Positions 1-6,337 of a stretch of 24,914 nt of DNA are shown here, piece by piece (the first letter of the stretch is position 1; every line of letters starts with the position of its first letter). This DNA is from an uncultured Chryseolinea sp. (GTDB lineage: Bacteria; Bacteroidota; Bacteroidia; Cytophagales; Cyclobacteriaceae). The stretch covers positions 1 through 24,914 of the forward strand of contig CAMLER010000005.1 in NCBI GenBank assembly GCA_946478915.1. Direction: 5' to 3'. The notes beneath the pieces were generated by a model. It ran no database searches. It had not been told where the DNA came from and saw only the letters and a list, made by a program, of their open reading frames with translations. The translations under genes and the position numbers were made by a program.

Positions 1-1
1 A

Positions 2-223
2 GCGCAGTCCCTGGCCGTTGTGAGAGAGTTGAATATCGATCCGTCCAAACTAAATGTTAACGGTGGGGCTATTGCTATCGGACATCCACTTGGAAGTTCG
101 GGAGCTCGCTTGTCGCTAACGTTGTTCAATGAACTGCGAAGAAGTAAAAAGAAGTACGGCATGGTAACGGCATGCGTTGGAGGCGGACAGGGCGTAGCTG
201 GTATTTATGAGCTGCTGAACTAG
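2..223 (+). CDS. Acetyl-CoA acyltransferase (thiolase), C-terminal part only
   Basis: The 5' end lies outside the window. The frame is open from base 2 ([13 protein letters not shown]...) to the TAG at 221-223. Thiolases cleave 3-ketoacyl-CoA with CoA, the last step of beta-oxidation, or run the reverse condensation. The 73 visible residues hold both C-terminal thiolase signatures. [17 protein letters not shown] contains the GHP histidine that activates the nucleophile, and TACVGGGQG contains the second active-site cysteine. The N-terminal nucleophile cysteine is not in view. The acyl-CoA dehydrogenase gene follows within about 40 bases, so this is probably the degradative enzyme of a fad-type operon. 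A 3-hydroxyacyl-CoA dehydrogenase gene upstream would be usual in Bacteroidota, but that is inference. FadA-type and AtoB-type thiolases cannot be told apart from this fragment. Confidence 0.93.
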   Translation, partial: AQSLAVVRELNIDPSKLNVNGGAIAIGHPLGSSGARLSLTLFNELRRSKKKYGMVTACVGGGQGVAGIYELLN

Positions 224-262
224 AAAAAAGTATTGAATATTTCATCACGGAATTCTATAGAG

Positions 263-2062
263 ATGGGTAAAGAATCGGAAAAACTTAAAGCTATAAGAGG
301 TGGAGAATTTCTCATACGAGAAACTTTTGCCAGTGAAATTTTCATCCCTGAAGACTTTAATGAAGAACAGAAAATGATAAGACAGCAGTGTCAGGATTTT
401 CTGGAAAAAGAAATCTTCAACAGGCTGGATGAAATCGATTCTATGAAGGATCCTGCCTTAATGCCGTCGCTGCTCGACAAGGCGGGTGAACTTGGTTTGT
501 TGGGAACATCAGTTCCATCGGAGTACGGTGGATTCGGGATGGATTTTAATACAACAATGCTTGTGGCGGAAGTCATCGGCGGAGGTCATTCTTTAGCTGT
601 AGCACTCTCGGCGCACACGGGGATAGGGACACTTCCAATACTATACTATGGAAGTGAGGATCAAAAAAAGAAGTATCTGCCTAAGTTGGCTACGGGCGAA
701 TGGAAGGCAGCTTATTGCCTGACGGAACCCGATTCGGGTTCCGATGCAAATTCGGGAAAGACGAAGGCGATACCATCTGCGGACGGAAGTCACTATACGA
801 TCAACGGGCAAAAGATGTGGATCACCAATGGTGGATTTGCCGATGTCTTTATAGTCTTTGCAAAGATCGAGTCCGACAAAAATCTTAGTGCTTTCATTAT
901 CGAGAAATCCTTCGGAGGAATTACGATGAATGAAGAGGAGCATAAAATGGGAATCAAAGGGTCTTCCACGCGACAGATCTTTTTTAATGACTGTAAAGTG
1001 CCGGCCGAGAACCTGTTATCGCAAAGAGAAAATGGATTTAAGATCGCTGTTAATATTTTGAATATTGGCCGCATCAAACTTGGCGTGGCGGCGATAGGTG
1101 GTTCAAAGCGCACCATTTCCCTTGCTGTAAATTATGCGAAGGAACGCAAGCAATTTGGTACATCAATCTCAAATTTTGGGGCAATAAAGCATAAGATTGC
1201 TGAGATGGTTACGAGGGTCTTCGCTTCAGAGTCTGCTTGCTATCGCGCGGGCCAAAATATTGATGATGCATATAGCGCACTCGTTAGCTCAGGAAAGGAG
1301 GCATCGCAAGCCAGGCTTAAGTCGCTTGAAGAATTTGCCATTGAATGCGCAATCCTGAAGGTACATGGCTCCGAAGTGCTCGATTTTGTCGTAGACGAAG
1401 GTGTGCAGATATATGGTGGCATGGGTTACTCGGCAGATGGTCCAATGGACCGGGCCTACCGCGATGCGCGCATCAATCGAATTTTTGAGGGAACAAATGA
1501 AATAAATCGCATGCTCACCATCGACATGCTGGTAAAGCGTGCTTTGAAAGGTAGCATTGACCTGATGACGCCTGCTATGGCTGTGCAAAAGGAACTGCTC
1601 GCGATACCCGACTTTGGAGCCAGCGAAGAGGAGGGGATATTTTCAAAGGAAAAGAAGGTGATCGCTAATTTGAAGAAGGCCGGCTTAATGATTGCCGGCG
1701 CAGCGGTGCAGAAATATATGATGAAGCTTTCCGATGAACAGGAGTTGCTCACGAATTTAGCGGACATACTGATTGAATGCTATGTTGCTGAATCTGCGTT
1801 ATTGCGCGTCGAGAAACTGGTTGCGCGCGGAGATAAAGACATTTCCATTCATAAGGAAATGGCTATGATTTATCTGCATCATGCGGTTGAAAAAGCCACG
1901 CTCGCAGGTAAGCACTCTATTATGGGATTTGCAGATGGAGATGAATTGCGATTGATGTTGCTCGGTCTGAAAAGATTCACAAAAATTGATCCTTATAATT
2001 TAAAAGAGGCAAGACGAAAGGTCGCCGATTATGTTATTGAGAAAGGAGAATATCCTTTCTAA
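263..2062 (+). CDS. Acyl-CoA dehydrogenase, VLCAD-like long form
   Basis: A flavoprotein that makes the first, FAD-dependent alpha-beta double bond in fatty acyl-CoA and passes electrons to ETF. The ~600-residue length, with about 180 residues after the catalytic core, matches the VLCAD/ACAD9-like form rather than the 380-residue short forms. Both family signatures are visible: CLTEPDSGSDANS in the middle beta domain and QIYGGMGYSADGPMDRAYRD in the C-terminal helical domain. The expected catalytic base is Glu409 in RIFEGTNEI. I chose ATG 263 (MGKESEKLKAIRGG). An in-frame TTG at 233 would add 10 residues that do not look conserved in character. It follows the thiolase gene by 39 bases, so the two are probably co-transcribed. 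A hairpin terminator follows at 2087. Confidence 0.95.
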   Translation: MGKESEKLKAIRGGEFLIRETFASEIFIPEDFNEEQKMIRQQCQDFLEKEIFNRLDEIDSMKDPALMPSLLDKAGELGLLGTSVPSEYGGFGMDFNTTMLVAEVIGGGHSLAVALSAHTGIGTLPILYYGSEDQKKKYLPKLATGEWKAAYCLTEPDSGSDANSGKTKAIPSADGSHYTINGQKMWITNGGFADVFIVFAKIESDKNLSAFIIEKSFGGITMNEEEHKMGIKGSSTRQIFFNDCKVPAENLLSQRENGFKIAVNILNIGRIKLGVAAIGGSKRTISLAVNYAKERKQFGTSISNFGAIKHKIAEMVTRVFASESACYRAGQNIDDAYSALVSSGKEASQARLKSLEEFAIECAILKVHGSEVLDFVVDEGVQIYGGMGYSADGPMDRAYRDARINRIFEGTNEINRMLTIDMLVKRALKGSIDLMTPAMAVQKELLAIPDFGASEEEGIFSKEKKVIANLKKAGLMIAGAAVQKYMMKLSDEQELLTNLADILIECYVAESALLRVEKLVARGDKDISIHKEMAMIYLHHAVEKATLAGKHSIMGFADGDELRLMLLGLKRFTKIDPYNLKEARRKVADYVIEKGEYPF

Positions 2063-2086
2063 AGATGTTTATTAACCTAGACTGAG

Positions 2087-2118
2087 AAGGTCGGTTCTAT
2101 GCGGGGCTGGCCTTTTTT
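2087..2118 (+). terminator. Rho-independent terminator of the beta-oxidation operon
   Basis: The left arm AAGGTCGGTTC (2087-2097) pairs with GGGGCTGGCCTT (about 2103-2114) through an 11-pair stem containing several G-U pairs. The loop is short and the stem runs directly into six T. It lies 25 bases after the acyl-CoA dehydrogenase stop codon. The G-U pairs make the stem weaker than it looks, hence moderate confidence. Confidence 0.6.
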
Positions 2119-2250
2119 ATTGTTCGGAAAAATGATTGAAGTTGTTCATTTCTCAACACTTAGAAATCGTTAAGTGCCATTTTTCCTTTGAAAACAGGGA
2201 TGACACTCATATGCACGGTTTTTGGTAATTAAGATTTCAAACCAATCCAT

Positions 2251-2547
2251 ATGCAGCAATCAAGAAGTTCTTCCTCGACCGTGCTTATCGTCGTCCTCAT
2301 CGTTCTCACATTTCCTATCTGGATTGGAATTGCGGGTGGGTTGTTTGGTATTGTTGCCGGGGTGTTCGGAGCGGTGTTCGGGATTATAGCAGCAGTGTTC
2401 GGCGGTGTTTTTGCAGTGATCGGAGGTATTTTCGGATGGCTATTTAATTGGGATTGGCCTTTCGGCGGTTTCTTTCACTGGAATCTCTTTACGGTCTTAT
2501 TTGTAGTGCTAATAGTCTTAATGGTCACCCGGTCTAGGCGGATATAA
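2251..2547 (+). CDS. Small Gly/Phe-rich membrane protein, unknown function
   Basis: A 98-residue protein with a short Ser/Arg N-terminus (MQQSRSSSS) and then an almost wholly hydrophobic body. Residues 10-27 form a first membrane segment. Residues about 28-66 are an FG-spaced run (GLFGIVAGVFGAVFGIIAAV, then VFGGVFAVIGGIFGWLF) that could form one or two tightly packed helices by small-residue contacts. A Trp/Phe-rich turn (NWDWPFGGFFHWN) leads to a last segment, LFTVLFVVLIVLMV, ending TRSRRI, so the C-terminus is probably cytoplasmic. At the DNA level GTGTTCGG occurs three times (2362, 2374, 2395), a sign of growth by internal duplication. I do not recognise a named family. It ends exactly where the convergent minus-strand gene ends. 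It is probably transcribed alone. Confidence 0.8.
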   Translation: MQQSRSSSSTVLIVVLIVLTFPIWIGIAGGLFGIVAGVFGAVFGIIAAVFGGVFAVIGGIFGWLFNWDWPFGGFFHWNLFTVLFVVLIVLMVTRSRRI

Positions 2548-2931
2548 TTACGCGACCGGATGTTTATTATAAAGGTCGTTGTTTAAAAAGTATCTGGAAT
2601 ACATCGGATACTTTTTTACTTCGCGCAATTCAGGCTTTGTTCTGTTCACAAACACAACTTTATATTGGAACTCATAGCCTTTTTCGACACGAATATCCTT
2701 TTTCACTACATACCATTGTTTGTTCCAAGGGTTAAGAACTTTCACCTCCAGATGGAAAAGACCCGGAGTACTTCGTACACGTAAAAATTTTCCGGGTTGT
2801 TTGTTATAAAGTTTTCCGTTAACGTATACCTGCATGGTTGCGCCTTTTTCCACCTGCACTGCAATTCCAGAGTCATACGCCATCAATTGCACGCTAATAA
2901 ATAGCATGGCTACCGCCCCTAACATTTTCAT
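2548..2931 (-). CDS. Secreted PEGA-like small protein, unknown function
   Basis: A 127-residue protein that starts with a Sec signal peptide (MKMLGAVAMLFISVQLMA, cleavage probably after residue 18). The mature part reads as a small beta-sandwich. Residues about 27-90 (AVQVEKGATMQVYVNGKLYN, then a KQPGKF turn and GLFHLEVKVLNP) resemble PEGA-type domains and the N-terminal domain of Bacteroidota DUF4476 proteins. In those domains, a surface protein displays a short beta-hairpin with the wording 'ornament, name, strand'. That likeness is by eye only. The C-terminal tail (residues about 104-127) is Tyr/Lys-rich, with no helix or anchor. The stop codon abuts the stop codon of the plus-strand gene with no base between them. 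The upstream 265 bases carry no gene. Confidence 0.75.
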   Translation of the reverse strand: MKMLGAVAMLFISVQLMAYDSGIAVQVEKGATMQVYVNGKLYNKQPGKFLRVRSTPGLFHLEVKVLNPWNKQWYVVKKDIRVEKGYEFQYKVVFVNRTKPELREVKKYPMYSRYFLNNDLYNKHPVA

Positions 2932-3196
2932 AGCAAGTTTGTTTACTGCTATTTAATGCAACCTTTGTGCCATCGTTTACAATTTCTTGAAGATGCTTTA
3001 CCTTTTTCTTACACCGGCAAAAAGGAAGCAGTCAAAAGGGGTCGATCGAGGAGACAGCAGAGGCACAATACTCACGGTGAGGCCAATCTATCGCATTTGT
3101 TTGTAAAAGCCTTGGAGGCTCAGACGTCCTTTAAAGGCGACGGTATGCTAAATCGCCGATTGGATCACTGGCCACCGTCACTCTGAAACCCTTTCG
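2932..3196. other. Gene-free interval with candidate folded RNA
   Basis: No convincing protein is encoded here. A plus-strand frame of 76 codons (2956-3186) has an Arg/His/Gln-rich composition and no recognisable features. The DNA can fold. ACGGTG (3074-3079) plus GCCA (3082-3085) pair with TGGCCACCGT (3169-3178), a 10-pair stem with a 2-base bulge closing about 85 bases. Inside are AGCCT/AGGCT (3108-3112, 3116-3120) and GGCGA/TCGCC (3136-3140, 3153-3157). The strand is not settled. On the minus strand this is both the 3' region of the thioredoxin pair and the leader of the PEGA-like gene. It may be a non-coding RNA, a long leader or gene debris. Confidence 0.35.
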
Positions 3197-3206
3197 TTAG
3201 GAGTTT
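3184..3206 (-). terminator. Hairpin over the stop codon of the redoxin gene
   Basis: GAAACCCT (3184-3191) pairs with AGG and GTTTC (3199-3206) with one bulged A. This gives an 8-pair stem with a six-base loop that spans the TAA of the minus-strand redoxin gene. No T-run follows, so a classical terminator is not shown. It may protect the mRNA 3' end or slow ribosome release. Confidence 0.3.
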
Positions 3207-3805
3207 CGCCATTTGATGCCGCACCCGATAGCTTTTGTAGACTTAGTGCTTACAACTTTGCCGGCGATTAGGGCATCAACAGCATCCTCCACGTATTTTT
3301 TGGTTACTGCCGACGCATCGCGGCTATTGTTGTCGATCGTTCCAATGTAGGCAACTTGAAATCCATCACCAGCCTTTTGCAGAACAAAAACGTGAGGCGT
3401 ATTAGTGGCGCCAAACGCTTTAGCCACGGATTGAGTTTCGTCGATCAGATATGGAAAATCATACTTCTTTTGTTTCGCCCTGGAGACCATTTCTTCAAAA
3501 GAATCGCCCGGAGAAATTTGAGGATCATTCGCATTTATTGTGATTACTGGAAATCCATTCGGTGCATATTTTTTATTCAACGCTATTATCCGATCGTTGT
3601 AGGCTTTGGAGTACGGACAAGTATTGCAATCAAAAATTACAATTGCGCCCTTGCCATCCTTATAATCCGAAAGCGAAATCATTTTGCCATCAAAATTCTT
3701 TAGTTTGAAATCAGCCACAGCATCTCCCACCTCATACTTCAATGGTTTGGAAGCTGATAAAATCAGGAACAGACCAGCCAGTCCAATAAATTTCATGCTT
3801 TTCAT
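3197..3805 (-). CDS. Exported thioredoxin-fold redoxin (PRX_like1 type)
   Basis: A 202-residue AhpC/TSA-Redoxin-type protein with an N-terminal signal peptide (residues 1-19). The redox motif is FDCNTCPYS with Cys60 and Cys63 at the start of the first helix. The cis-proline is Pro137 in TNTPHVF. The C-terminal KAIGCGIKW carries a third cysteine, Cys195, as is usual in the thioredoxin-fold group with CNxCP motifs (PRX_like1). Members of this group are thought to act in periplasmic thiol-disulfide exchange or peroxide removal, but substrates are not established. It is the second gene of a pair, 28 bases behind a TlpA-like gene on the same strand, so the two are probably one transcript. Its stop codon sits in a hairpin. 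Confidence 0.88.
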   Translation of the reverse strand: MKSMKFIGLAGLFLILSASKPLKYEVGDAVADFKLKNFDGKMISLSDYKDGKGAIVIFDCNTCPYSKAYNDRIIALNKKYAPNGFPVITINANDPQISPGDSFEEMVSRAKQKKYDFPYLIDETQSVAKAFGATNTPHVFVLQKAGDGFQVAYIGTIDNNSRDASAVTKKYVEDAVDALIAGKVVSTKSTKAIGCGIKWRNS

Positions 3806-3833
3806 AGTTGTTTTTTTAGGTTAACGATCAGAC

Positions 3834-4325
3834 TTATTTCAATGATGCTATCAGCTCCTCCAGTTCACCATCTTTCAATTCCCTCTCCACAAATCGTCGC
3901 TTCCCCGTCTTAGGATTGAAAATCAAGGTAGCTGGAATTGCGCCAGTCCACGCTTTGTCTACTTTATCGATCCAGGCGTTGTAATCCACCTCATCCAGTA
4001 ACAACACCCTAGAGCGGATGTTTTTTCTCGCCAAGAATTCATCGACTTTCTCAACCTTATCAGCATAGTCGAGATTTACCAATGTTATTTTAGTATTAAG
4101 ATCACTACGGCCATTTATTATTTCCAGGAGTGGAAGCTCTTTTACACAAGGAGCACACCAGGTTGCCCAAAAATTTATGACATGTATTTTGTCGTCCTTT
4201 GAATCCAGAATTTCCTGCAGGCTATCAAACTTTATTATCGTGGCTTTTTGGCCATTGACATTATCACTGACCAGTAGAAAGGCTGGCACTAAAAGTATCG
4301 ATAGAATAACACATTTTAATTTCAT
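3834..4325 (-). CDS. Exported TlpA-like thioredoxin
   Basis: A 163-residue protein with a signal peptide (residues 1-25, MKLKCVILSILLVPAFLLVS) followed by a thioredoxin fold. The active site is NFWATWCAPC with Cys57 and Cys60. The cis-proline is Pro131 in GAIPATLIF. Strand, helix and cysteine order fit the TlpA/ResA group, which reduces disulfides outside the cytoplasm, for example in cytochrome c maturation or protein repair. No cytochrome genes are nearby, so the partner is not shown. The C-terminal KDGELEELIASLK helix completes the fold. It is the first gene of the pair with the CNTC-type redoxin. A weak TTTG element with 19-base spacing to a TA box lies on the minus strand at 4415-4391 and may be its promoter. 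Confidence 0.88.
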   Translation of the reverse strand: MKLKCVILSILLVPAFLLVSDNVNGQKATIIKFDSLQEILDSKDDKIHVINFWATWCAPCVKELPLLEIINGRSDLNTKITLVNLDYADKVEKVDEFLARKNIRSRVLLLDEVDYNAWIDKVDKAWTGAIPATLIFNPKTGKRRFVERELKDGELEELIASLK

Positions 4326-4340
4326 AAACAGGGATTATTG

Positions 4341-4458
4341 CATTACGCCTGGAACCTGGTTTTATATAAATTCATTATAATTCAAGTACTTAGAAATAAA
4401 AAAAATTAACTCAAAAAGAATTCCACAAAAGGCGTGACTTATCCACATTACGCCAGGA
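4341..4458. repeat. 13-base direct repeat pair, 105 bases apart
   Basis: CATTACGCCTGGA (4341-4353) recurs as CATTACGCCAGGA (4446-4458) with one mismatch. The second copy overlaps the right arm of the inverted repeat around the DnaA box. Two copies are too few to be called iterons. Confidence 0.5.
4431..4454 (+). promoter_or_regulatory. Perfect DnaA box within an inverted repeat
   Basis: TTATCCACA (4439-4447) matches the DnaA box consensus exactly. It is framed by GGCGT (4431-4435) and ACGCC (4450-4454), a perfect 5-base inverted repeat. A second DnaA-like box with one mismatch lies at 4517-4525 (TGTGGACAA, reverse orientation), and an A-rich stretch lies at 4391-4420. These elements lie in a divergent intergenic region. 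Either a DnaA-regulated promoter or a replication origin is possible. A single perfect box can also occur by chance. Confidence 0.4.
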
Positions 4459-4514
4459 TTACCCGTTAATGATCAGACAAACAGCAAGTTATGAGGAATT
4501 TTTTCAATGGATTC

Positions 4515-4545
4515 TTTGTGGACAACTCCAAGAGCCTTAAAGTCG
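4515..4545 (+). promoter_or_regulatory. Possible Bacteroidota promoter of the FabK/NMO gene
   Basis: TTTG (4515-4518), then 19 bases, then TAAAGTCG (4538-4545), which matches TAnnTTTG at four of six fixed bases. It would start transcription about 35 bases before ATG 4587. The TTTG element overlaps the second DnaA-like box. Two 7-base ATTAATC copies (4556, 4570) follow in a 14-base period. Confidence 0.3.
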
Positions 4546-4586
4546 TCGACTGTGAATTAATCGATTCTTATTAATCTTAACCCTAT

Positions 4587-5549
4587 ATGGAGCCAAGAAA
4601 GGTAGCCTTAGCATCAACAAGTATAACAGATCTTTTCAAGATAGAATACCCGATCATCCAGGCCGGTATGGTCTGGTGTAGTGGTTGGCGGCTTGCGTCG
4701 GCGGTAAGCCGAGCTGGGGGTTTGGGCCTGATTGGCGCGGGCTCAATGTATCCCAACATCCTTCGGGAAAATATTCAAAAGTGTAAAGCCGCAACCGATA
4801 AGTCGTTTGGCGTTAATATCCCGCTCCTATATCCTGACATAAAACAACTCATGGAGATTGTAATCGAAGAGGGCGTCAAGATTGTTTTTACCTCTGCGGG
4901 AAACCCGGGTATATGGACCCAATTATTGAAAGATAATGGAATAGTCGTTGTGCACGTCGTTTCAAGTGTAAGGTTTGCGAAAAAAGCTCAAGAGTCGGGA
5001 GTCGACGCAGTGGTGGGGGAAGGGTTTGAGGCCGGGGGCCACAACGGTCGCGAAGAGACGACAACATTTGTGTTGCTACCTATGATAAGAGAGGCGATTG
5101 ACATCCCACTGATCGCCGCCGGAGGTATTGGCAGTGGACGAGCAATGCTTGCGGCAGAGGTTCTGGGCGCTCAAGGGTTTCAGGTCGGTACCCGTTTTGC
5201 CGTCAGCGAAGAATCATCTGCTCACGAAAACTTTAAGAGACGGGTTACTGAACTTCAGGAAGGTGATACGATCCTGACACTAAAGCAGCTCACACCGGTT
5301 AGAATGGTAAGGAACGAATTTTTCCGCCGGGTGCAGGAAGCAGAAAATGCTGGCGCATCAAAAGAAACATTGATCGAGCTGTTGGGCAGAGGGCGCTCAA
5401 AGCTTGGCATTTTCGAAGGAAACCTTGACGAAGGAGAATTGGAAATAGGCCAGATATCTTCTATGATAAATCGTATACAACCTGCTGGAGATATACTACG
5501 CGAAATGTGGGCCGAATATCACTCTGCCAAAAAACAGCTTTGTTCATGA
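4587..5549 (+). CDS. FMN-dependent FabK / nitronate monooxygenase-like protein
   Basis: A 320-residue TIM-barrel flavoprotein of the 2-nitropropane dioxygenase/FabK superfamily. Family members either oxidise alkyl nitronates or reduce enoyl-ACP in fatty acid synthesis. Visible features are IEYPIIQAGM at the first strand, the glycine-rich GGLGLIGAGS loop, GVNIPLL, SAGNPG and the catalytic motif EGFEAGGHNG with His152. After it come IAAGGIGSGRA and QVGTRFAVSEES, which hold the FMN phosphate. The C-terminal part (EIGQISSMI, ILREMW) matches FabK in layout as much as nitronate monooxygenase, so both names remain open. The VOC-type gene starts inside its stop codon (ATGA, 5546-5549), which implies translational coupling. 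A possible promoter lies at 4515-4545. Confidence 0.88.
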   Translation: MEPRKVALASTSITDLFKIEYPIIQAGMVWCSGWRLASAVSRAGGLGLIGAGSMYPNILRENIQKCKAATDKSFGVNIPLLYPDIKQLMEIVIEEGVKIVFTSAGNPGIWTQLLKDNGIVVVHVVSSVRFAKKAQESGVDAVVGEGFEAGGHNGREETTTFVLLPMIREAIDIPLIAAGGIGSGRAMLAAEVLGAQGFQVGTRFAVSEESSAHENFKRRVTELQEGDTILTLKQLTPVRMVRNEFFRRVQEAENAGASKETLIELLGRGRSKLGIFEGNLDEGELEIGQISSMINRIQPAGDILREMWAEYHSAKKQLCS

Positions 5550-5938
5550 AATACATCAAGATAAAAGAAACATGTCTATATGTTCGGGATCTGGGAGCGG
5601 TCAAAGAATTTTATAGCGAGATTTTGGAACTACCGATCATAAATTACGAGCCAGGAAAACATATTTTCTTTCGCTTAGGCAGTTCAGTGCTCTTGTGTTT
5701 TAATCCGGAAGATTCCAGGTACAAAGTTTCGCCGCCGGGACATTATGGTGGAGGCAAGCAACACGTAGCATTTGAGGTCAACACGGCGGAGTATGAAAAG
5801 GTCAAAGCAGAAATAATAGCCAAAGGTGTACGTGTAATCGATGAAGTCAAATGGCAGAGTGGTGCTAAATCTTTCTACTTCGAAGATCCGGAAGGTAATA
5901 TTCTTGAGATTGTACCAGATAAAGGAATCTGGGATTAG
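5546..5938 (+). CDS. VOC-family (glyoxalase/dioxygenase fold) protein
   Basis: A 130-residue protein of the vicinal oxygen chelate superfamily, with two beta-alpha-beta-beta-beta modules. Likely metal ligands are Glu8 (first strand, IKETCLYV), His73 (KQHVAFEV) and Glu121 (DPEGNILEIV), the usual positions. The family covers glyoxalase I, extradiol dioxygenases, antibiotic binding proteins and epimerases, and the sequence does not decide among them. The start ATG at 5546 overlaps the TGA of the flavoprotein gene (ATGA), so the two are translationally coupled and may act on related small molecules. A longer reading from 5507 would overlap the flavoprotein by 40 bases and adds residues unlike the family. 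The stop codon overlaps the end of the convergent minus-strand gene by 4 bases. Confidence 0.87.
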   Translation: MKYIKIKETCLYVRDLGAVKEFYSEILELPIINYEPGKHIFFRLGSSVLLCFNPEDSRYKVSPPGHYGGGKQHVAFEVNTAEYEKVKAEIIAKGVRVIDEVKWQSGAKSFYFEDPEGNILEIVPDKGIWD

Positions 5939-6201
5939 ATGGGGAGGTTTGCCTTCACTTCGTTACCCCTGGATTCAGGGATAGCATTGCTCTCCTTCTT
6001 CACAAGTGGTTTGTATTCGGTGTCATACCACTCCTCATAAACTTTATATTGGATACACCTTGGCATAAGCTTGCCATCAACCAGTATCTTGATCAGAAGT
6101 TCGGGATTTATCGCTTGCAAAAGCGAGGTTCGCTGCTCGCTCGGTAAAGTTGAGATCTCAATGAACTCAATACCTTTGTAAACTGTCGAATTAACTTTCA
6201 T
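5935..6201 (-). CDS. Small hypothetical protein
   Basis: An 88-residue protein without signal peptide or membrane segment. It opens MKVNSTVYKGIEFIEISTLP, continues with an alpha-helical SEQRTSLLQAINPELLIKIL and a beta-like DGKLMPRCIQYKVYEEWYD, and ends in a charged, probably loose tail. It reads like real protein in composition and hydrophobic pattern, but I do not recognise the family. It is convergent with the VOC gene (stop codons overlap, 5935-5938). Upstream lies the 136-base region shared with recG, in divergent orientation. Confidence 0.65.
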   Translation of the reverse strand: MKVNSTVYKGIEFIEISTLPSEQRTSLLQAINPELLIKILVDGKLMPRCIQYKVYEEWYDTEYKPLVKKESNAIPESRGNEVKANLPI

Positions 6202-6282
6202 AGCTGGCTCAAACTAAAGTATTCTATTTAACAGAATTTTTAACCTATGGTTTAATTCGCTTGCGAAGTTATCAGAAATATA

Positions 6283-6315
6283 TTTGAGTATGATAGCGTT
6301 GCGCAAATAATTTTG
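6283..6315 (+). promoter_or_regulatory. Bacteroidota-type promoter of recG
   Basis: TTTG (6283-6286), a 21-base spacer, and TAATTTTG (6308-6315), a full match to the TAnnTTTG consensus of Bacteroidota sigma-A promoters. The spacer is 2 bases longer than the usual 19. Transcription would start near 6322, which leaves room for ATG 6338 but not for the in-frame TTG at 6320. The element therefore decides the recG start. Confidence 0.6.
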
Positions 6316-6337
6316 AGTTTTGAATGTAGTTTATTTA

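Noticed and set aside
233..262. TTG start of the acyl-CoA dehydrogenase
   Set aside because: ATG 263 gives the more family-like N-terminus; the extra 10 residues have no support.
2157..2176. CACTTA/TAAGTG hairpin as a second terminator
   Set aside because: Only six pairs with an 8-base loop, and the T-run is interrupted. Weaker than the terminator at 2087.
3015..3040. GGAAGCAG (3024-3031) as in the SRP RNA loop
   Set aside because: The expected CAGG on the 5' side and the rest of the SRP helix are missing, so it is not SRP RNA.
2956..3186. 76-codon plus-strand open frame
   Set aside because: Composition is Arg/His/Gln-rich, no hydrophobic core pattern, and the DNA folds better as RNA. Not called as a gene.
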